The notes under the pieces: generated by a model
What the model saw: only the letters and a program-made list of their open reading frames with translations
Database searches by the model: none
What the model was told of the DNA's origin: nothing
Translations under genes and position numbers: made by a program
Assembly (NCBI RefSeq): GCF_000014045.1
Contig: NC_008209.1
Coordinates: forward strand, 1,759,001-1,823,000
Length of the DNA stretch: 64,000 bases
Reading direction: 5' to 3'
Source: Roseobacter denitrificans OCh 114
GTDB lineage: Bacteria; Pseudomonadota; Alphaproteobacteria; Rhodobacterales; Rhodobacteraceae
Part shown: positions 52,597 through 61,572 of the stretch, one piece after another
Numbering within the stretch: position 1 is the stretch's first letter
Layout of the letters: the number at the start of each line of letters is the position of its first letter

Positions 52597-53403
52597 CTAC
52601 CGGATCAGGTTGGGACGCAACCTCAATTTCGGTCTGATGTCCTGCGGCAAATGACGGTTCAGCCGCGCATTGACCAGCCCGAATATCCCCACAACGATCA
52701 GCGTGAGCACGATGAAATACCCCGCGAGGATCGGGTAGGGGATAAAGGGATTGAAGGTTTTATCGGCAAAGTAGCTTGCGTAATAAAGCGCATCGCCGCG
52801 TTGTTGCCACGCCGGGAAGCCGGACAGGAAAACGAGCGCCGTGGCATGAAACAAAAAGATCGCCTCATTGGTGTAGGCAGGCCATGCCAGCCGCAGCATG
52901 GTGGGCCAGATCACACGCCGGAACCGGGGCCAGCCGGTCATGCCGTATGCATCTGCGGCCTCCGTGTCGCCCTTGGGTATGGACTGCAGCGCGCCGTAAA
53001 AGATCTCGCCCGAATAGGCGGCCGTGTTGAGGAACAGAACGATCAACGCTCCCAGCCAGGCGGCTGTGAAGGGGTCGAATATGGGTGATACCGATTTGAG
53101 GCTCAGAAAGAGAAAGTAGCCAAAAAAGAACTGGATAAACAGCGGCGAGCCGCGAAAGATAAAGATGAACCACTCAGATGGTTTGCGGAAAATCCTGCGA
53201 GGGGACGCCTTGCCGACAGCCACGGCGGTCGCCAGAAAAAAGCCGCAGATCAATGCAACAACACCGAAATAGATGTTCCAGATCATGCCGGAGCCGATCA
53301 GTGTAAACTGTTGGCACAGTGTGAAATCATCGCGGGGCAGCAACCGCTCCCCGATCCCGATCGCGCGCAGGCCATAATCCTGAATGGTTTGCCAGCAACT
53401 CAT
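52597..53403 (-). CDS. Polar amino-acid-type ABC permease (HisM-like)
   Basis: A 268-residue permease of the HisMQ family with five or more membrane helices and the P-L-F-I-Q-F motif and EAA loop (A-A-D-A-Y-G-M-T-G-W-P-R-F-R-R-V-I-W-P). It overlaps the partner permease gene by 4 nt. It forms a heterodimer with 53400-54236 for uptake of a cationic amino acid or amine. Confidence 0.88.
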   Translation of the reverse strand: MSCWQTIQDYGLRAIGIGERLLPRDDFTLCQQFTLIGSGMIWNIYFGVVALICGFFLATAVAVGKASPRRIFRKPSEWFIFIFRGSPLFIQFFFGYFLFLSLKSVSPIFDPFTAAWLGALIVLFLNTAAYSGEIFYGALQSIPKGDTEAADAYGMTGWPRFRRVIWPTMLRLAWPAYTNEAIFLFHATALVFLSGFPAWQQRGDALYYASYFADKTFNPFIPYPILAGYFIVLTLIVVGIFGLVNARLNRHLPQDIRPKLRLRPNLIR

Positions 53404-54236
53404 GCGGCGGCCTTTCGTTGCGCTTCACCGGCGGCGGTTGCCTGACCGTGGGTCAGGCGGGCCATGACCCGTTCAAGCACGATCTCGGAGACGCGCGTGA
53501 ACAGCAGATAAAAGACCAGAAGCGCAAGGAAATACCACATGCGCCAGTCGCCATGCGGATAATCCGTGAAGCGAGGCGTCTTGGTCCCACCCAATTCGCG
53601 GGCCCAATAGACGATGTCTTCGACACCCAGCAGGAAGAGCAGCGGCGTGGCCTTGATCAGCACCATCCAGAGATTGGACAGACCCGGCAGCGCATAGACC
53701 CACATCTGCGGCACCAACACCCGCCAAAAGGTCTGGCGGCGCGACATGCCATAAGCCTCGGCAGTTTCAAGTTGGCTGCGCGGCACAGCCCGCATCGCCC
53801 CGAACAGAACGTTGGCGGCAAAGGCGCCGAAGACAATGGCGAATGTCAGCACCGCAAGCGCAAAGCCATAGCTCTCATGGACCCACTGCGGGGCCGAGCC
53901 CAAGGGCATTTTCGCCGCCTGACAGACGACAAAATCGTTCCCCTGCCGGATTGGTTCCGACCAGTCGGGGCAGAGTGCCTTGTGTCTGAGATATTCGATC
54001 CCCTGATCCAGCGCGATGACGAAAAACAGGAAAAAGGCGATATCCGGCACGCCGCGCACCACGGCAATGTAGGATTTGCCAAACCACCGCAGGGGCGCAA
54101 TGTTTGAGCGTGCAGCGGATGCGCCGCCAAACCCGAATGCCAAAGCCACGGGGGCCGTGATGGCCAGCAGCAGAAGAACCGTCAGCACCGACCAATAGAG
54201 CGACATGTGTTTGGGTGTCGTCAGATAACACGACAT
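53400..54236 (-). CDS. Polar amino-acid-type ABC permease (HisQ-like)
   Basis: A 278-residue (from ATG 54236) HisMQ permease: V-V-R-G-V-P-D-I-A-F, then the EAA loop A-E-A-Y-G-M-S-R-R-Q-T-F-W-R-V-L-V-P. The 17 codons before the ATG (54287-54237, I-I-F-S-F-C-T-D-P-S-I-L-P-D-W-Q-W) also look like the family N-terminus, but offer only ATT as a start after a stop codon; the true start may be that ATT. Confidence 0.86.
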   Translation of the reverse strand: MSCYLTTPKHMSLYWSVLTVLLLLAITAPVALAFGFGGASAARSNIAPLRWFGKSYIAVVRGVPDIAFFLFFVIALDQGIEYLRHKALCPDWSEPIRQGNDFVVCQAAKMPLGSAPQWVHESYGFALAVLTFAIVFGAFAANVLFGAMRAVPRSQLETAEAYGMSRRQTFWRVLVPQMWVYALPGLSNLWMVLIKATPLLFLLGVEDIVYWARELGGTKTPRFTDYPHGDWRMWYFLALLVFYLLFTRVSEIVLERVMARLTHGQATAAGEAQRKAAA

Positions 54237-54305
54237 CCATTGCCAGTCGGGCAGAATACTCGGGTCTGTGCAAAAGCTGAAAATAATCTAACTCGCTTGA
54301 AAGAA

Positions 54306-54337
54306 AACCGGCGCACGATGAGGCGCGCGCCGGTTTG
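54306..54337 (-). promoter_or_regulatory. 10-bp hairpin between the binding-protein and permease genes
   Basis: aaaccggcgc (54306-54315) pairs with gcgccggttt (54328-54337). On the minus strand it is followed by a TTTTCTTT stretch, so it may act as a partial terminator, giving more binding protein than permease. Confidence 0.6.
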
Positions 54338-54343
54338 AGTGAA

Positions 54344-55072
54344 TCAGAACTGTTCCAGATCGGGCAACCACTTGCCGATCAGGGCGTTCAGGCTGCCGTC
54401 TTCCTTCATGGAGCGGATGGCCACGTTGAACTTTTCCTTAAGTTCCGTGTCGCTTTCGCGCAGGCCCAGACCAATGCCGCCACCGATCATGACGTTTTGT
54501 TCCAGCAACATCAGCTCCGGATCGGCGTTGGCCAGTTCGGCCAGAAAGGCTTTGTCCGCCAGTACCGCATCCGCTTCGCCATTTTTCACGGCAGAAACGG
54601 TTTCTTCGGGCGTGGCGAATTCAACCAGAACTGCACCAGAGGAGGCGATGAAGCTGGCCTGAATGGTGTTGGCCTGTGCAGCGATCACACCGTTTTCAAG
54701 GTCCACATCCGCAGAGGTCGCCAGATAGGCAGAGGGATCAGGAAGCGTATATTGCTCCGAAAAATCAATAACTTCATCGCGCTCATCCGTAACGGACATA
54801 CCCGCGATGATGACATCATAGTTGCCGGAAACGAGGTTGGGGATGATGCTGTCCCATTCGTTTGTGACCCATTCGCAGGTCAGCTCGGCACGCGCGCAGA
54901 GTTCATCTCCAAGTTCGCGCTCAAACCCGTCGACTTCACCGGCGTCATTGAGGAAATTATACGGAGGGTAGGCGCCTTCCGTGCCGAGGCGCACGGTTTT
55001 GCCGTGACCATCCGCAAGTGCCATACCAGCTGTCAGGGCCAGTGTGGCGGTCGTCAGGATAAGTGTTTTCAT
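54344..55072 (-). CDS. ABC importer substrate-binding protein, polar amino-acid family
   Basis: A 242-residue SBP_bac_3 protein with a signal peptide (cleavage near A-L-A-D, residue ~20). Marks: V-R-L-G-T-E-G-A-Y-P-P-Y-N-F, G-F-E-R-E-L-G-D-E-L, D-V-I-I-A-G-M-S-V-T-D-E-R. Its two cysteines (A-R-A-E-L-T-C, L-C-A-R) sit as in HisJ/ArgT-like proteins. Ligand is probably a basic amino acid or amine, in line with the downstream ligases. Confidence 0.88.
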   Translation of the reverse strand: MKTLILTTATLALTAGMALADGHGKTVRLGTEGAYPPYNFLNDAGEVDGFERELGDELCARAELTCEWVTNEWDSIIPNLVSGNYDVIIAGMSVTDERDEVIDFSEQYTLPDPSAYLATSADVDLENGVIAAQANTIQASFIASSGAVLVEFATPEETVSAVKNGEADAVLADKAFLAELANADPELMLLEQNVMIGGGIGLGLRESDTELKEKFNVAIRSMKEDGSLNALIGKWLPDLEQF

Positions 55073-55099
55073 ATTAGTACTCCCGTTTTTATTTTTTGC

Positions 55100-55876
55100 T
55101 TACGCTGCCTGGGTCGCAGAGAGAAACCCGCGCAGGCGTTCCGATTTGGGTGCGCCGAACAGCGTTTCCGGCGGCCCTTGTTCTTCTACCAGACCTTGAT
55201 GCAGAAAGATCACATGATCTGACACATCGGCGGCCAGTTTCATATCATGCGTCACGATCAACATGGTGCGGCCTTCCTTGGCTAGGTCCTTGATGACCTT
55301 GACCACCTCTTGTTCAAGCTCCGGGTCCAGCGCGGAGGTCGGCTCATCAAAGAGCAGCGCTTCCGGCTCCATGCAGAGCGCGCGCGCAATCGCTGCGCGC
55401 TGTTGCTGACCGCCAGAAAGCTGCGCCGGGTAGACGTCGCATTTGTCACCGATGCCAACCTTGTCCAGATATGCGCGCGCGGCTTTTTCCACCTGCTCCC
55501 GATCCCGCTTGAGGACGGTCACCGGCGCTTCCATCACGTTTTGCAGGATGGTCATATGCGCCCAGAGGTTGAATTGCTGAAACACCATGCTGAGGTTCGT
55601 GCGAATGCGCAAAACCTGATCGCTGTCCGCAGGGCGGCGGGCATGACCCTCGCCTTTCCACGTGACCTGTTCCCCTTTGAACAGAATGTCACCTTGCTGG
55701 CTGTCCTCCAGCAGGTTGCAACACCGCAGCAACGTGGATTTTCCTGAACCGGAGGAGCCAATAAGCGATATCACATGCCCTTTGGGGGCTGTGATGTCGA
55801 CACCCTTGATCACCTCAAGAGACCCATAGGCCTTATGCAGGTTTTTCATTTCAATGACTGGCGCGTTTGGCTTCAC
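55100..55876 (-). CDS. Polar amino-acid-type ABC ATPase
   Basis: A 258-residue HisP/GlnQ-type ATPase: Walker A G-S-S-G-S-G-K-S-T, signature L-S-G-G-Q-Q-Q-R, Walker B L-L-F-D-E-P-T-S-A-L-D and H-loop V-T-H-D. It is the first gene of the eight-gene minus-strand amine operon, 27 bp before the binding-protein gene. Confidence 0.9.
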   Translation of the reverse strand: MKPNAPVIEMKNLHKAYGSLEVIKGVDITAPKGHVISLIGSSGSGKSTLLRCCNLLEDSQQGDILFKGEQVTWKGEGHARRPADSDQVLRIRTNLSMVFQQFNLWAHMTILQNVMEAPVTVLKRDREQVEKAARAYLDKVGIGDKCDVYPAQLSGGQQQRAAIARALCMEPEALLFDEPTSALDPELEQEVVKVIKDLAKEGRTMLIVTHDMKLAADVSDHVIFLHQGLVEEQGPPETLFGAPKSERLRGFLSATQAA

Positions 55877-55987
55877 TGACGATGTCTCTGGCTTGTTTCG
55901 CTAAAACATAAGGGAGGAATTTTGCCGGTTTGGCAACTTTGAAAGTGCGGATTCTCAGTTTCCCCAAGGTCAATATGACCGTTTACG

Positions 55988-56743
55988 TCACGTATCGCAG
56001 TCCTGTGCTGGCGGCTGTGGCACAGCGAGATAGGCCGACCTCGGAATGTACACGATGTTTTTGATCATCAATGCTGCGCGCACATCCGGGTCCAATCCTG
56101 CAATAGCTTGCGTGATGGCGGCGAAAAGCGCCCGAGGGTCCTGCGCGCGCGCGCAGACATAGGGCAACCCCGGTGTCGGCGAGGTGGAGGCGAGCACGCG
56201 CAGAGTGCCGGTAAGATCCGTGTCGCGGTCCAGCAAGGCCCATGTCACCGCGTCGATAGCCGCGATATCCGCCATGCCGGTGCTGACAGCTTCGACAGAA
56301 GCGCGATGTGCCTTTGTGTCCAAACAGTTGGTTGCAAAACTGAAACCGGCGTCGTGGTCAATGAGGTGTTGCTCCGCAGCTGCCCATCCGGATTGAGATC
56401 GCACATCATTGCGGGCAAAGCGCGCACCTGCGAAATCCGCGATGTGTGTTCTCTTGTCTGTGGCGCGTACAATGAGATGTGACCGGTAATAGCCCGGCGG
56501 GCAATCGGTCACCCCGTAATCCGGTGTCCCGACCAGCAAGACCGACCGGTGCAGGCCGCTGCGATAGGGAAGACCGCAGGTTTGGGATAAAATCAGGTCG
56601 TCTCTTTCCCAACATGCGTGTGGGTCCATGTCGCGGCGCAACTGGAGAGGTCCGCGCCCGTAATGATGGCGGATGGCTTGCCAATATGTATCATGCGCCG
56701 CACGGGTATGCGGGCTTTCATACATGGGCAGACTGGCGATCAT
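55988..56743 (-). CDS. PhnD-like binding protein without a signal peptide
   Basis: A 251-residue protein of the phosphate/phosphonate-binding PhnD superfamily. It starts directly with A-S-L-P-M-Y-E-S, the family's mature start, and continues with L-S-Q-T-C-G-L-P-Y, F-A-R-N-D-V-R-S-Q-S-G and D-I-A-A-I-D-A-V-T-W. No signal peptide or lipobox precedes it, so it should be cytosolic. The start at 56743 overlaps the TerB-like gene by 4 nt. No permease or ATPase is near. It may have become a cytosolic sensor or binding partner. Confidence 0.75.
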   Translation of the reverse strand: MIASLPMYESPHTRAAHDTYWQAIRHHYGRGPLQLRRDMDPHACWERDDLILSQTCGLPYRSGLHRSVLLVGTPDYGVTDCPPGYYRSHLIVRATDKRTHIADFAGARFARNDVRSQSGWAAAEQHLIDHDAGFSFATNCLDTKAHRASVEAVSTGMADIAAIDAVTWALLDRDTDLTGTLRVLASTSPTPGLPYVCARAQDPRALFAAITQAIAGLDPDVRAALMIKNIVYIPRSAYLAVPQPPAQDCDT

Positions 56744-57180
56744 GCCTGCGGGTTTATTTCCTGTCGCGCCAAAGCGCTGTCGCGGTCGCTGATGCCCAGA
56801 AAGTTCGTGACCATGCGCACCAAAGCGTCTTCTTCCTCGGCCCGCGCACCATCTGCCAGCACCACTTCCCACAGCGCTTTGACCACCGACAGGCGGTCAT
56901 CATAGGGGACGGCGTCTTTGATCGCGCGGGTAAAGCGGACGGTATCGGGCGCCTCGGCTTCGAGCGCTTCGGCCTCTTCGCGCAGGGCACTGACAGCACC
57001 CGGCCCGAGGCCGTAACGACGCGCTGTTATTCTGTCGATCCGCTCGCGCTCTTCGCTGCTGTAGTCATTGTCGGACCGTGCGATCCGAACCAGCAAAGCG
57101 GTCAATGCAAGACGTGCGTCCTCATCGGGGAAGTCTTCGGCGTCAGACTGGGTCAGTCTTTTCAGGAAATCAGCAAACAT
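56740..57180 (-). CDS. TerB-like protein 2
   Basis: A 146-residue helical TerB-family protein: A-R-L-A-L-T-A-L-L-V-R-I-A-R-S-D-N-D-Y-S-S-E-E near the start, a pattern of acidic residues for metal binding, and W-E-V-V-L-A-D-G-A-R-A-E-E-E-D. TerB proteins are cytosolic and calcium- or metal-binding. No ter operon is here. The ATG at 57180 is preferred to an upstream in-frame codon. It overlaps the PhnD-like gene by 4 nt. Confidence 0.8.
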   Translation of the reverse strand: MFADFLKRLTQSDAEDFPDEDARLALTALLVRIARSDNDYSSEERERIDRITARRYGLGPGAVSALREEAEALEAEAPDTVRFTRAIKDAVPYDDRLSVVKALWEVVLADGARAEEEDALVRMVTNFLGISDRDSALARQEINPQA

Positions 57181-57218
57181 GTGGAATGATATAAATACCT
57201 TTCCCGGACGTGCCAATC

Positions 57219-57656
57219 TCAATCGTCATTGAGGGCCGTTTTACGCGCTTGGGCGATATCTTCTGCGCTCAGGCCCAATGCCTCTTCGATCTGTTCAAGC
57301 ATGGCTTCTTCATCGTCGGCGCGTTCCCCATCCGCCAGCGCAACCGACCACATCGCTTGTGCGAGGGCACGACGGTCGTCATAGGGCACCTCGTCGCGCA
57401 GAATGCGCGCAAACTCGGGGGTGCCTGGGGCGTCCCGCTCCAATGCTTCGCAGGTCGCGCGCAACTTGGCGGCCTCCAGCGGTTTCAGCCCGAAGGTCGC
57501 CGCAAGAATACGGTCAATCTGCCCCACCTCGGATGCGCGATATTGCCGATCGGCAAAGGCAACCCGCACAAGCAAAGCGCCAAGTGCAAGCTGTGCATTG
57601 GGTTGCGGCAGCGGTTTCGCCTTCGGTTTTCTGCTGGGAAACAGTCGTTCAAACAT
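57219..57656 (-). CDS. TerB-like protein 1
   Basis: A 145-residue TerB-family protein, paralogous to the next gene: L-A-L-G-A-L-L-V-R-V-A-F-A-D-R-Q-Y, E-V-P-Y-D-D-R-R-A-L-A-Q-A-M-W-S-V-A-L-A-D-G-E. A basic N-terminus (R-K-P-K-A-K-P-L-P) is added. The ATG at 57656 is chosen over a TTG four codons earlier. 38 bp separate it from TerB-like 2; the three genes form one unit. Confidence 0.8.
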   Translation of the reverse strand: MFERLFPSRKPKAKPLPQPNAQLALGALLVRVAFADRQYRASEVGQIDRILAATFGLKPLEAAKLRATCEALERDAPGTPEFARILRDEVPYDDRRALAQAMWSVALADGERADDEEAMLEQIEEALGLSAEDIAQARKTALNDD

Positions 57657-57735
57657 TTTACGTCTCAACTCACAACGGATCGCATTGCTCTACATCATGC
57701 GCATGAGGTGCGCGATTGGGAATAGCGGGGGACAA

Positions 57736-57787
57736 CATACCGAAAGCATCGCATATCATCGAACGTGTTGAAATCTTTGATTGCAGG
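57736..57787 (-). repeat. Dispersed palindromic intergenic repeat, copy C
   Basis: On the minus strand it reads GCCTGCAATCAAAGATTTCA, then ACACGTTCGATGATATGCGA and TGCTTTCGGTATG, matching copies A, B and D. It lies between the 3' end of rlmJ and the 5' end of the TerB-like gene, both on the minus strand. Confidence 0.55.
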
Positions 57788-57868
57788 CAAAGGTGGATGG
57801 ATCAGGTGTCAATCACACCGATGTGATCTGGTCATGTCGTTGCTTCGCCCTGTGCCGCGTTGAACGCG

Positions 57869-58660
57869 TTATGAGACAAGCCGCTTGGCCTGCCCAAAAT
57901 GCGTGCCGAGGCGGGTCATCTCTTCGGCCAGACCATAGGGGGGATTGATCACAAACATGCCAGAGCCGATCATGCCATGCCCCTTTTTGGCAGGCGGAAA
58001 CGCAACCTCATGGCGCAGCGCGTTGGGGTGATCGCGCTGCAGGCCTTGCAACATGCCAATGTGCTGGCTGACCTTCAGGATCGGGTACCATAGGCAGATC
58101 ACGCCCACATTCCATGCTTTGTTCAACTTTGCGATCTGCTGCGGAATTTTGCTGTAGTCGGATTTGAGTTCATAACTTGGGTCAATAAGCATCGCGCCAC
58201 GTCGCGGGGTCGGCGGGCAGATGGAATGCGCCAAGGCAAACCCGTCCATCTTGTAGCATTTTGCGCCGGTTGCGGAGGTATTGAAATCCAATGCCTCAAA
58301 TTCAGCCGGGTGAAGTTCGGCAAAATGCATCCGGTCACCGGGCCTGAGCAGGGAGGCCGCGATCAGGGGGGAGCCGGGGTAAAACGAGGTCCCGAAATCA
58401 CGCCGGATTTTGGTCAGGACGGTCGCAAAAGGATGTGTATCGTCGAAAAAGGCGTGGGCTTTCTCTATACCCTGCGCTGCCTCAGCCGTTTTCAGCGCTG
58501 CCGGGTCCTGCAGGTCATAAAGCCCGCGGCCCGCATGAGTCTCGATATAGGAAAGCGGTTTGTCCTTGCGCAGCATGTAAGACAAAATCCACGCCAGCAG
58601 CACATGTTTATGCACATCGGCAAGATTGCCCGCGTGGTAGATATGTTGGTAGCTTAGCAT
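57869..58660 (-). CDS. rlmJ: 23S rRNA (adenine2030-N6)-methyltransferase
   Basis: A 263-residue RlmJ: the family start Y-Q-H-I-Y-H-A-G-N-L-A-D-V-H-K-H, the SAM-binding Y-I-E-T-H-A-G-R-G-L-Y-D-L and the catalytic motif L-I-D-P-S-Y-E (E. coli has DPPY). It methylates A2030 of 23S rRNA. Pro to Ser in the catalytic motif is a mild deviation. Confidence 0.9.
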   Translation of the reverse strand: MLSYQHIYHAGNLADVHKHVLLAWILSYMLRKDKPLSYIETHAGRGLYDLQDPAALKTAEAAQGIEKAHAFFDDTHPFATVLTKIRRDFGTSFYPGSPLIAASLLRPGDRMHFAELHPAEFEALDFNTSATGAKCYKMDGFALAHSICPPTPRRGAMLIDPSYELKSDYSKIPQQIAKLNKAWNVGVICLWYPILKVSQHIGMLQGLQRDHPNALRHEVAFPPAKKGHGMIGSGMFVINPPYGLAEEMTRLGTHFGQAKRLVS

Positions 58661-58733
58661 GATACATCGCTAGAATGAATGACACGCCTGCACAACAGGA
58701 AAGCGGCAGGATGATGTATGGGGCCAAGACATG

Positions 58734-58764
58734 AAAAAAGCGCCCCGATGAAACATCGGAGCGC
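58734..58764 (-). terminator. Rho-independent terminator of the VPLPA-CTERM gene
   Basis: On the minus strand an 11-bp stem (58740-58750 with 58754-58764, one G-U pair) with a 3-nt loop is followed by six Ts (58739-58734). It lies 25 bp after the stop codon. Confidence 0.85.
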
Positions 58765-58788
58765 CCTTTGTAAGACCTAAAGCCGTGT

Positions 58789-59547
58789 TCAGGCTTTTTT
58801 GTTCTTCCGGCGACGTGCCACGCCTGCCAGAGCAGCCATACCACCGATCAACAGCAGCGAAGATGCTGGCAGTGGAACGGGGCTGATCGCTGCGCCGTCA
58901 ATTGTGAAACCGTCGTTTGCCGACGTTTCGATGTTCACGGTTGCCGCGTTTACAGCTGTTCCGAAAGAAACAACAACAATGCTTTCGTTTCCGTTGCCGA
59001 GGTTGTCGAATGTCTCAGTCACACCGTCAGCCGAAACTGCCAACTTCTTCGCGCCTGCATCCGCCGCATCTTGGATCGCGAAAACGAGGGAGTCAAAGAA
59101 CGTCCCACCCGCCAGAGCAGCTTGCCAGATTACGCCGAGCGTATCGTTGGAGTTGATTGACCAATCACCGGCAGCAGGCACCAAGTTCCCCTGACCGTTC
59201 TGGCCTGGATCTTCTTGCAGAGCGATGTTCGTGCAATTATCGCCATTGAGATCAAGCGCGCCACAAGTGGAACCGTTGCCGATTGGCCCGATTGTTGTGA
59301 ACGTACCAACGGAAGTTCCAAGCACACCCTGGATTTCGCCTTCTGTGGTGCCGCCCGTGCCGTCAACGTTAGCGCCATTTTCGAACAAGCCGGTCAGCGT
59401 GCTCTGATCTTCGAAGTCTTCGATCACAGCGCTGCTGGTCAGGCTGTTGAAGTCAGCAATTGTAAAGGTCTGAATAGAGATCGACGTTGCATGTGCAACC
59501 GATCCAAATGAAAGCAGCGCCGCTGCTGCAACTGTCGTTCTAAGCAT
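58789..59547 (-). CDS. Exported VPLPA-CTERM (PEP-CTERM-type) protein
   Basis: A 252-residue secreted protein with a signal peptide (cleavage near A-H-A-T, residue ~21), a beta-rich body that is low in Lys and rich in Thr/Asn/Gly, one Cys pair (T-C-G-A-L-D-L-N-G-D-N-C), and a C-terminal sorting signal: P-V-P-L-P-A-S-S, a hydrophobic helix and a basic R-R-R-K-N-K-K tail. Such tails are processed by an exosortase (XrtD-type) for cell-surface or exopolymer-associated export. No exosortase gene is in the window. It is monocistronic with its own terminator and a 204-bp AT-rich upstream region. Confidence 0.88.
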   Translation of the reverse strand: MLRTTVAAAALLSFGSVAHATSISIQTFTIADFNSLTSSAVIEDFEDQSTLTGLFENGANVDGTGGTTEGEIQGVLGTSVGTFTTIGPIGNGSTCGALDLNGDNCTNIALQEDPGQNGQGNLVPAAGDWSINSNDTLGVIWQAALAGGTFFDSLVFAIQDAADAGAKKLAVSADGVTETFDNLGNGNESIVVVSFGTAVNAATVNIETSANDGFTIDGAAISPVPLPASSLLLIGGMAALAGVARRRKNKKA

Positions 59548-59751
59548 GAGTTACCTCGTTAAAAATGTAATTGTGACGTTAATATCTCGTTAATCCCCGT
59601 TAATTTCAAGCGAAAACGCGCCGATTAAGATAATGCGGTTAATTTTTGTTGCTTTTTCTATCGCCTTGATTGCGTGGGTATAAAAAGTGCGACTCTAGGT
59701 AGTAATTCGCGCACGCAACACGGGAATTACCCGCAATAAAACCACTCTTAA

Positions 59752-61395
59752 TCAAACGAGGCGGCTGTTTTCTTTGGCGGCACGGATGAAATCGGCGAAC
59801 AGGGGGTGCGGATCAAAGGGTTTCGACTTCAATTCCGGGTGAAATTGCACGCCGATGAACCATGGATGATTCGGCCATTCGATGATTTCTGGCAGTTTGC
59901 CATCAGGGGACATGCCGGAAAACACCAGGCCCGCATCTTCGAGTTGCGCGCGGTACTTGATGTCGACCTCGTAGCGGTGGCGGTGCCGTTCATCAATGGC
60001 GGAGGTGTGATAGATATCTGCCACCCGCGTGCCCGGGGTCAGGGCGGCATCATAAGCACCCAGACGCATGGTTCCGCCCTTGTCATCGCCAACCCTGCGC
60101 GACACTTTGGCGTTGCCCTGCACCCATTCCTTGAGGTGATAGACAACCGGTTCAAACCGTTTCTTGCCCGCTTCATGGTCGAATTCCTCGGACCCTGCGG
60201 CCTTGATGTTGGCCACATTGCGGGCCGCTTCAATCACGGCCATCTGCATGCCGAGGCAAATGCCAAGGTAGGGTACATTGTGCTCGCGTGCATATTGAGC
60301 GGCCTTAATCTTGCCTTCGGTGCCGCGTTCTCCAAACCCGCCGGGGACAAGGATCGCGTGGAACCCTTCAAGGTGCGGCGCGACATCCTGCGTGTCGAAG
60401 ACTTCGGCGTCGACCCATTCCACGATCACCTTGACGCGGTTCGCCATTCCGCCGTGGGTCAGCGCCTCGGCAATGGATTTATACGCATCCTCAAGCTGCG
60501 TGTATTTGCCGACGATGGCCACTTTGACTTCGCCTTCGGGATTATGCACCCGGTCCGACACATCCCGCCATACCGTCAGGTCGGGTTTGGGCGCGGGTGA
60601 GATGTCAAACGCATCCAGAACAGCCTGATCAAGCCCCTGTTCGTGATAGGCAAGCGGCGCGTCGTAGATGGTTTTCAGATCATAGGCCGCCACAACGGCT
60701 TCCTTGCGCACGTTGCAGAACAGCGCGATTTTTTCCCGTTCCTTTTCCGGAATCGGGTGTTCGGAGCGGCAGACAAGGATATCGGGCGCAATGCCGATGG
60801 ATTGCAGTTCTTTGACCGAATGCTGCGTCGGTTTGGTTTTCAACTCGCCTGAGGCGGCAAGATAGGGCAGCAAGGTCAGGTGCATAAAGATGCATTGCCC
60901 GCGCGGCTTGTCATGGGTGAACTGCCGGATCGCTTCAAAGAATGGTAAGCCTTCGATATCACCGACCGTCCCGCCGATTTCACACAGCATGAAATCAACC
61001 TCATCGTCGCCGATGGCGATGAAATCCTTGATCTCATTCGTCACATGGGGGATCACCTGTATGGTTTTGCCCAGGTAATCACCGCGCCGTTCCTTTTCCA
61101 GAACCGTGGAATAAATCCGCCCGGAAGATACGGAATCAGTGCTGCGCGCCGCGACACCGGTGAAACGCTCATAGTGTCCCAGATCAAGGTCGGTTTCCGC
61201 GCCATCATCCGTAACAAAAACCTCACCGTGTTCAAAGGGTGACATCGTGCCGGGGTCAACATTCAGATAGGGGTCGAGCTTGCGTAATCTGACCGAGAAA
61301 CCACGCGCCTGCAGCAAGGCACCCAGAGCCGCCGAGGCCAGCCCTTTTCCAAGCGACGAAACCACGCCACCGGTGATGAAAATATATCGTGCCAT
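59752..61395 (-). CDS. pyrG: CTP synthase
   Basis: A 547-residue CTP synthase making CTP from UTP, ATP and glutamine. Synthase domain start [14 protein letters not shown]; the GATase domain has the catalytic Cys in Y-L-G-I-C-L-G-M-Q and F-H-P-E near the end. Downstream of secG by 177 bp, same strand, as is common in alphaproteobacteria. Confidence 0.97.
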   Translation of the reverse strand: MARYIFITGGVVSSLGKGLASAALGALLQARGFSVRLRKLDPYLNVDPGTMSPFEHGEVFVTDDGAETDLDLGHYERFTGVAARSTDSVSSGRIYSTVLEKERRGDYLGKTIQVIPHVTNEIKDFIAIGDDEVDFMLCEIGGTVGDIEGLPFFEAIRQFTHDKPRGQCIFMHLTLLPYLAASGELKTKPTQHSVKELQSIGIAPDILVCRSEHPIPEKEREKIALFCNVRKEAVVAAYDLKTIYDAPLAYHEQGLDQAVLDAFDISPAPKPDLTVWRDVSDRVHNPEGEVKVAIVGKYTQLEDAYKSIAEALTHGGMANRVKVIVEWVDAEVFDTQDVAPHLEGFHAILVPGGFGERGTEGKIKAAQYAREHNVPYLGICLGMQMAVIEAARNVANIKAAGSEEFDHEAGKKRFEPVVYHLKEWVQGNAKVSRRVGDDKGGTMRLGAYDAALTPGTRVADIYHTSAIDERHRHRYEVDIKYRAQLEDAGLVFSGMSPDGKLPEIIEWPNHPWFIGVQFHPELKSKPFDPHPLFADFIRAAKENSRLV

Positions 61396-61572
61396 TGCTT
61401 GAGCTGCTCCCGTGCGTCGCCGCGAATTAAAGTCCGTTTCGCGAAATTTCGACTGCGAAAAGTCGCAGCACCACGGGAGTAAAGTTTATCAGGATTCGTG
61501 CGGGCAAAGCAAGGCCACTCGCAATATGATGTTGCAAAATCCTGACAATTCTCAAGGTGTTGTAGTGCTATG

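Noticed and set aside
56740..57656. A tellurite-resistance operon
   Set aside because: Only TerB-like proteins are present; TerC, TerD and TerZ are absent, so resistance is not implied.
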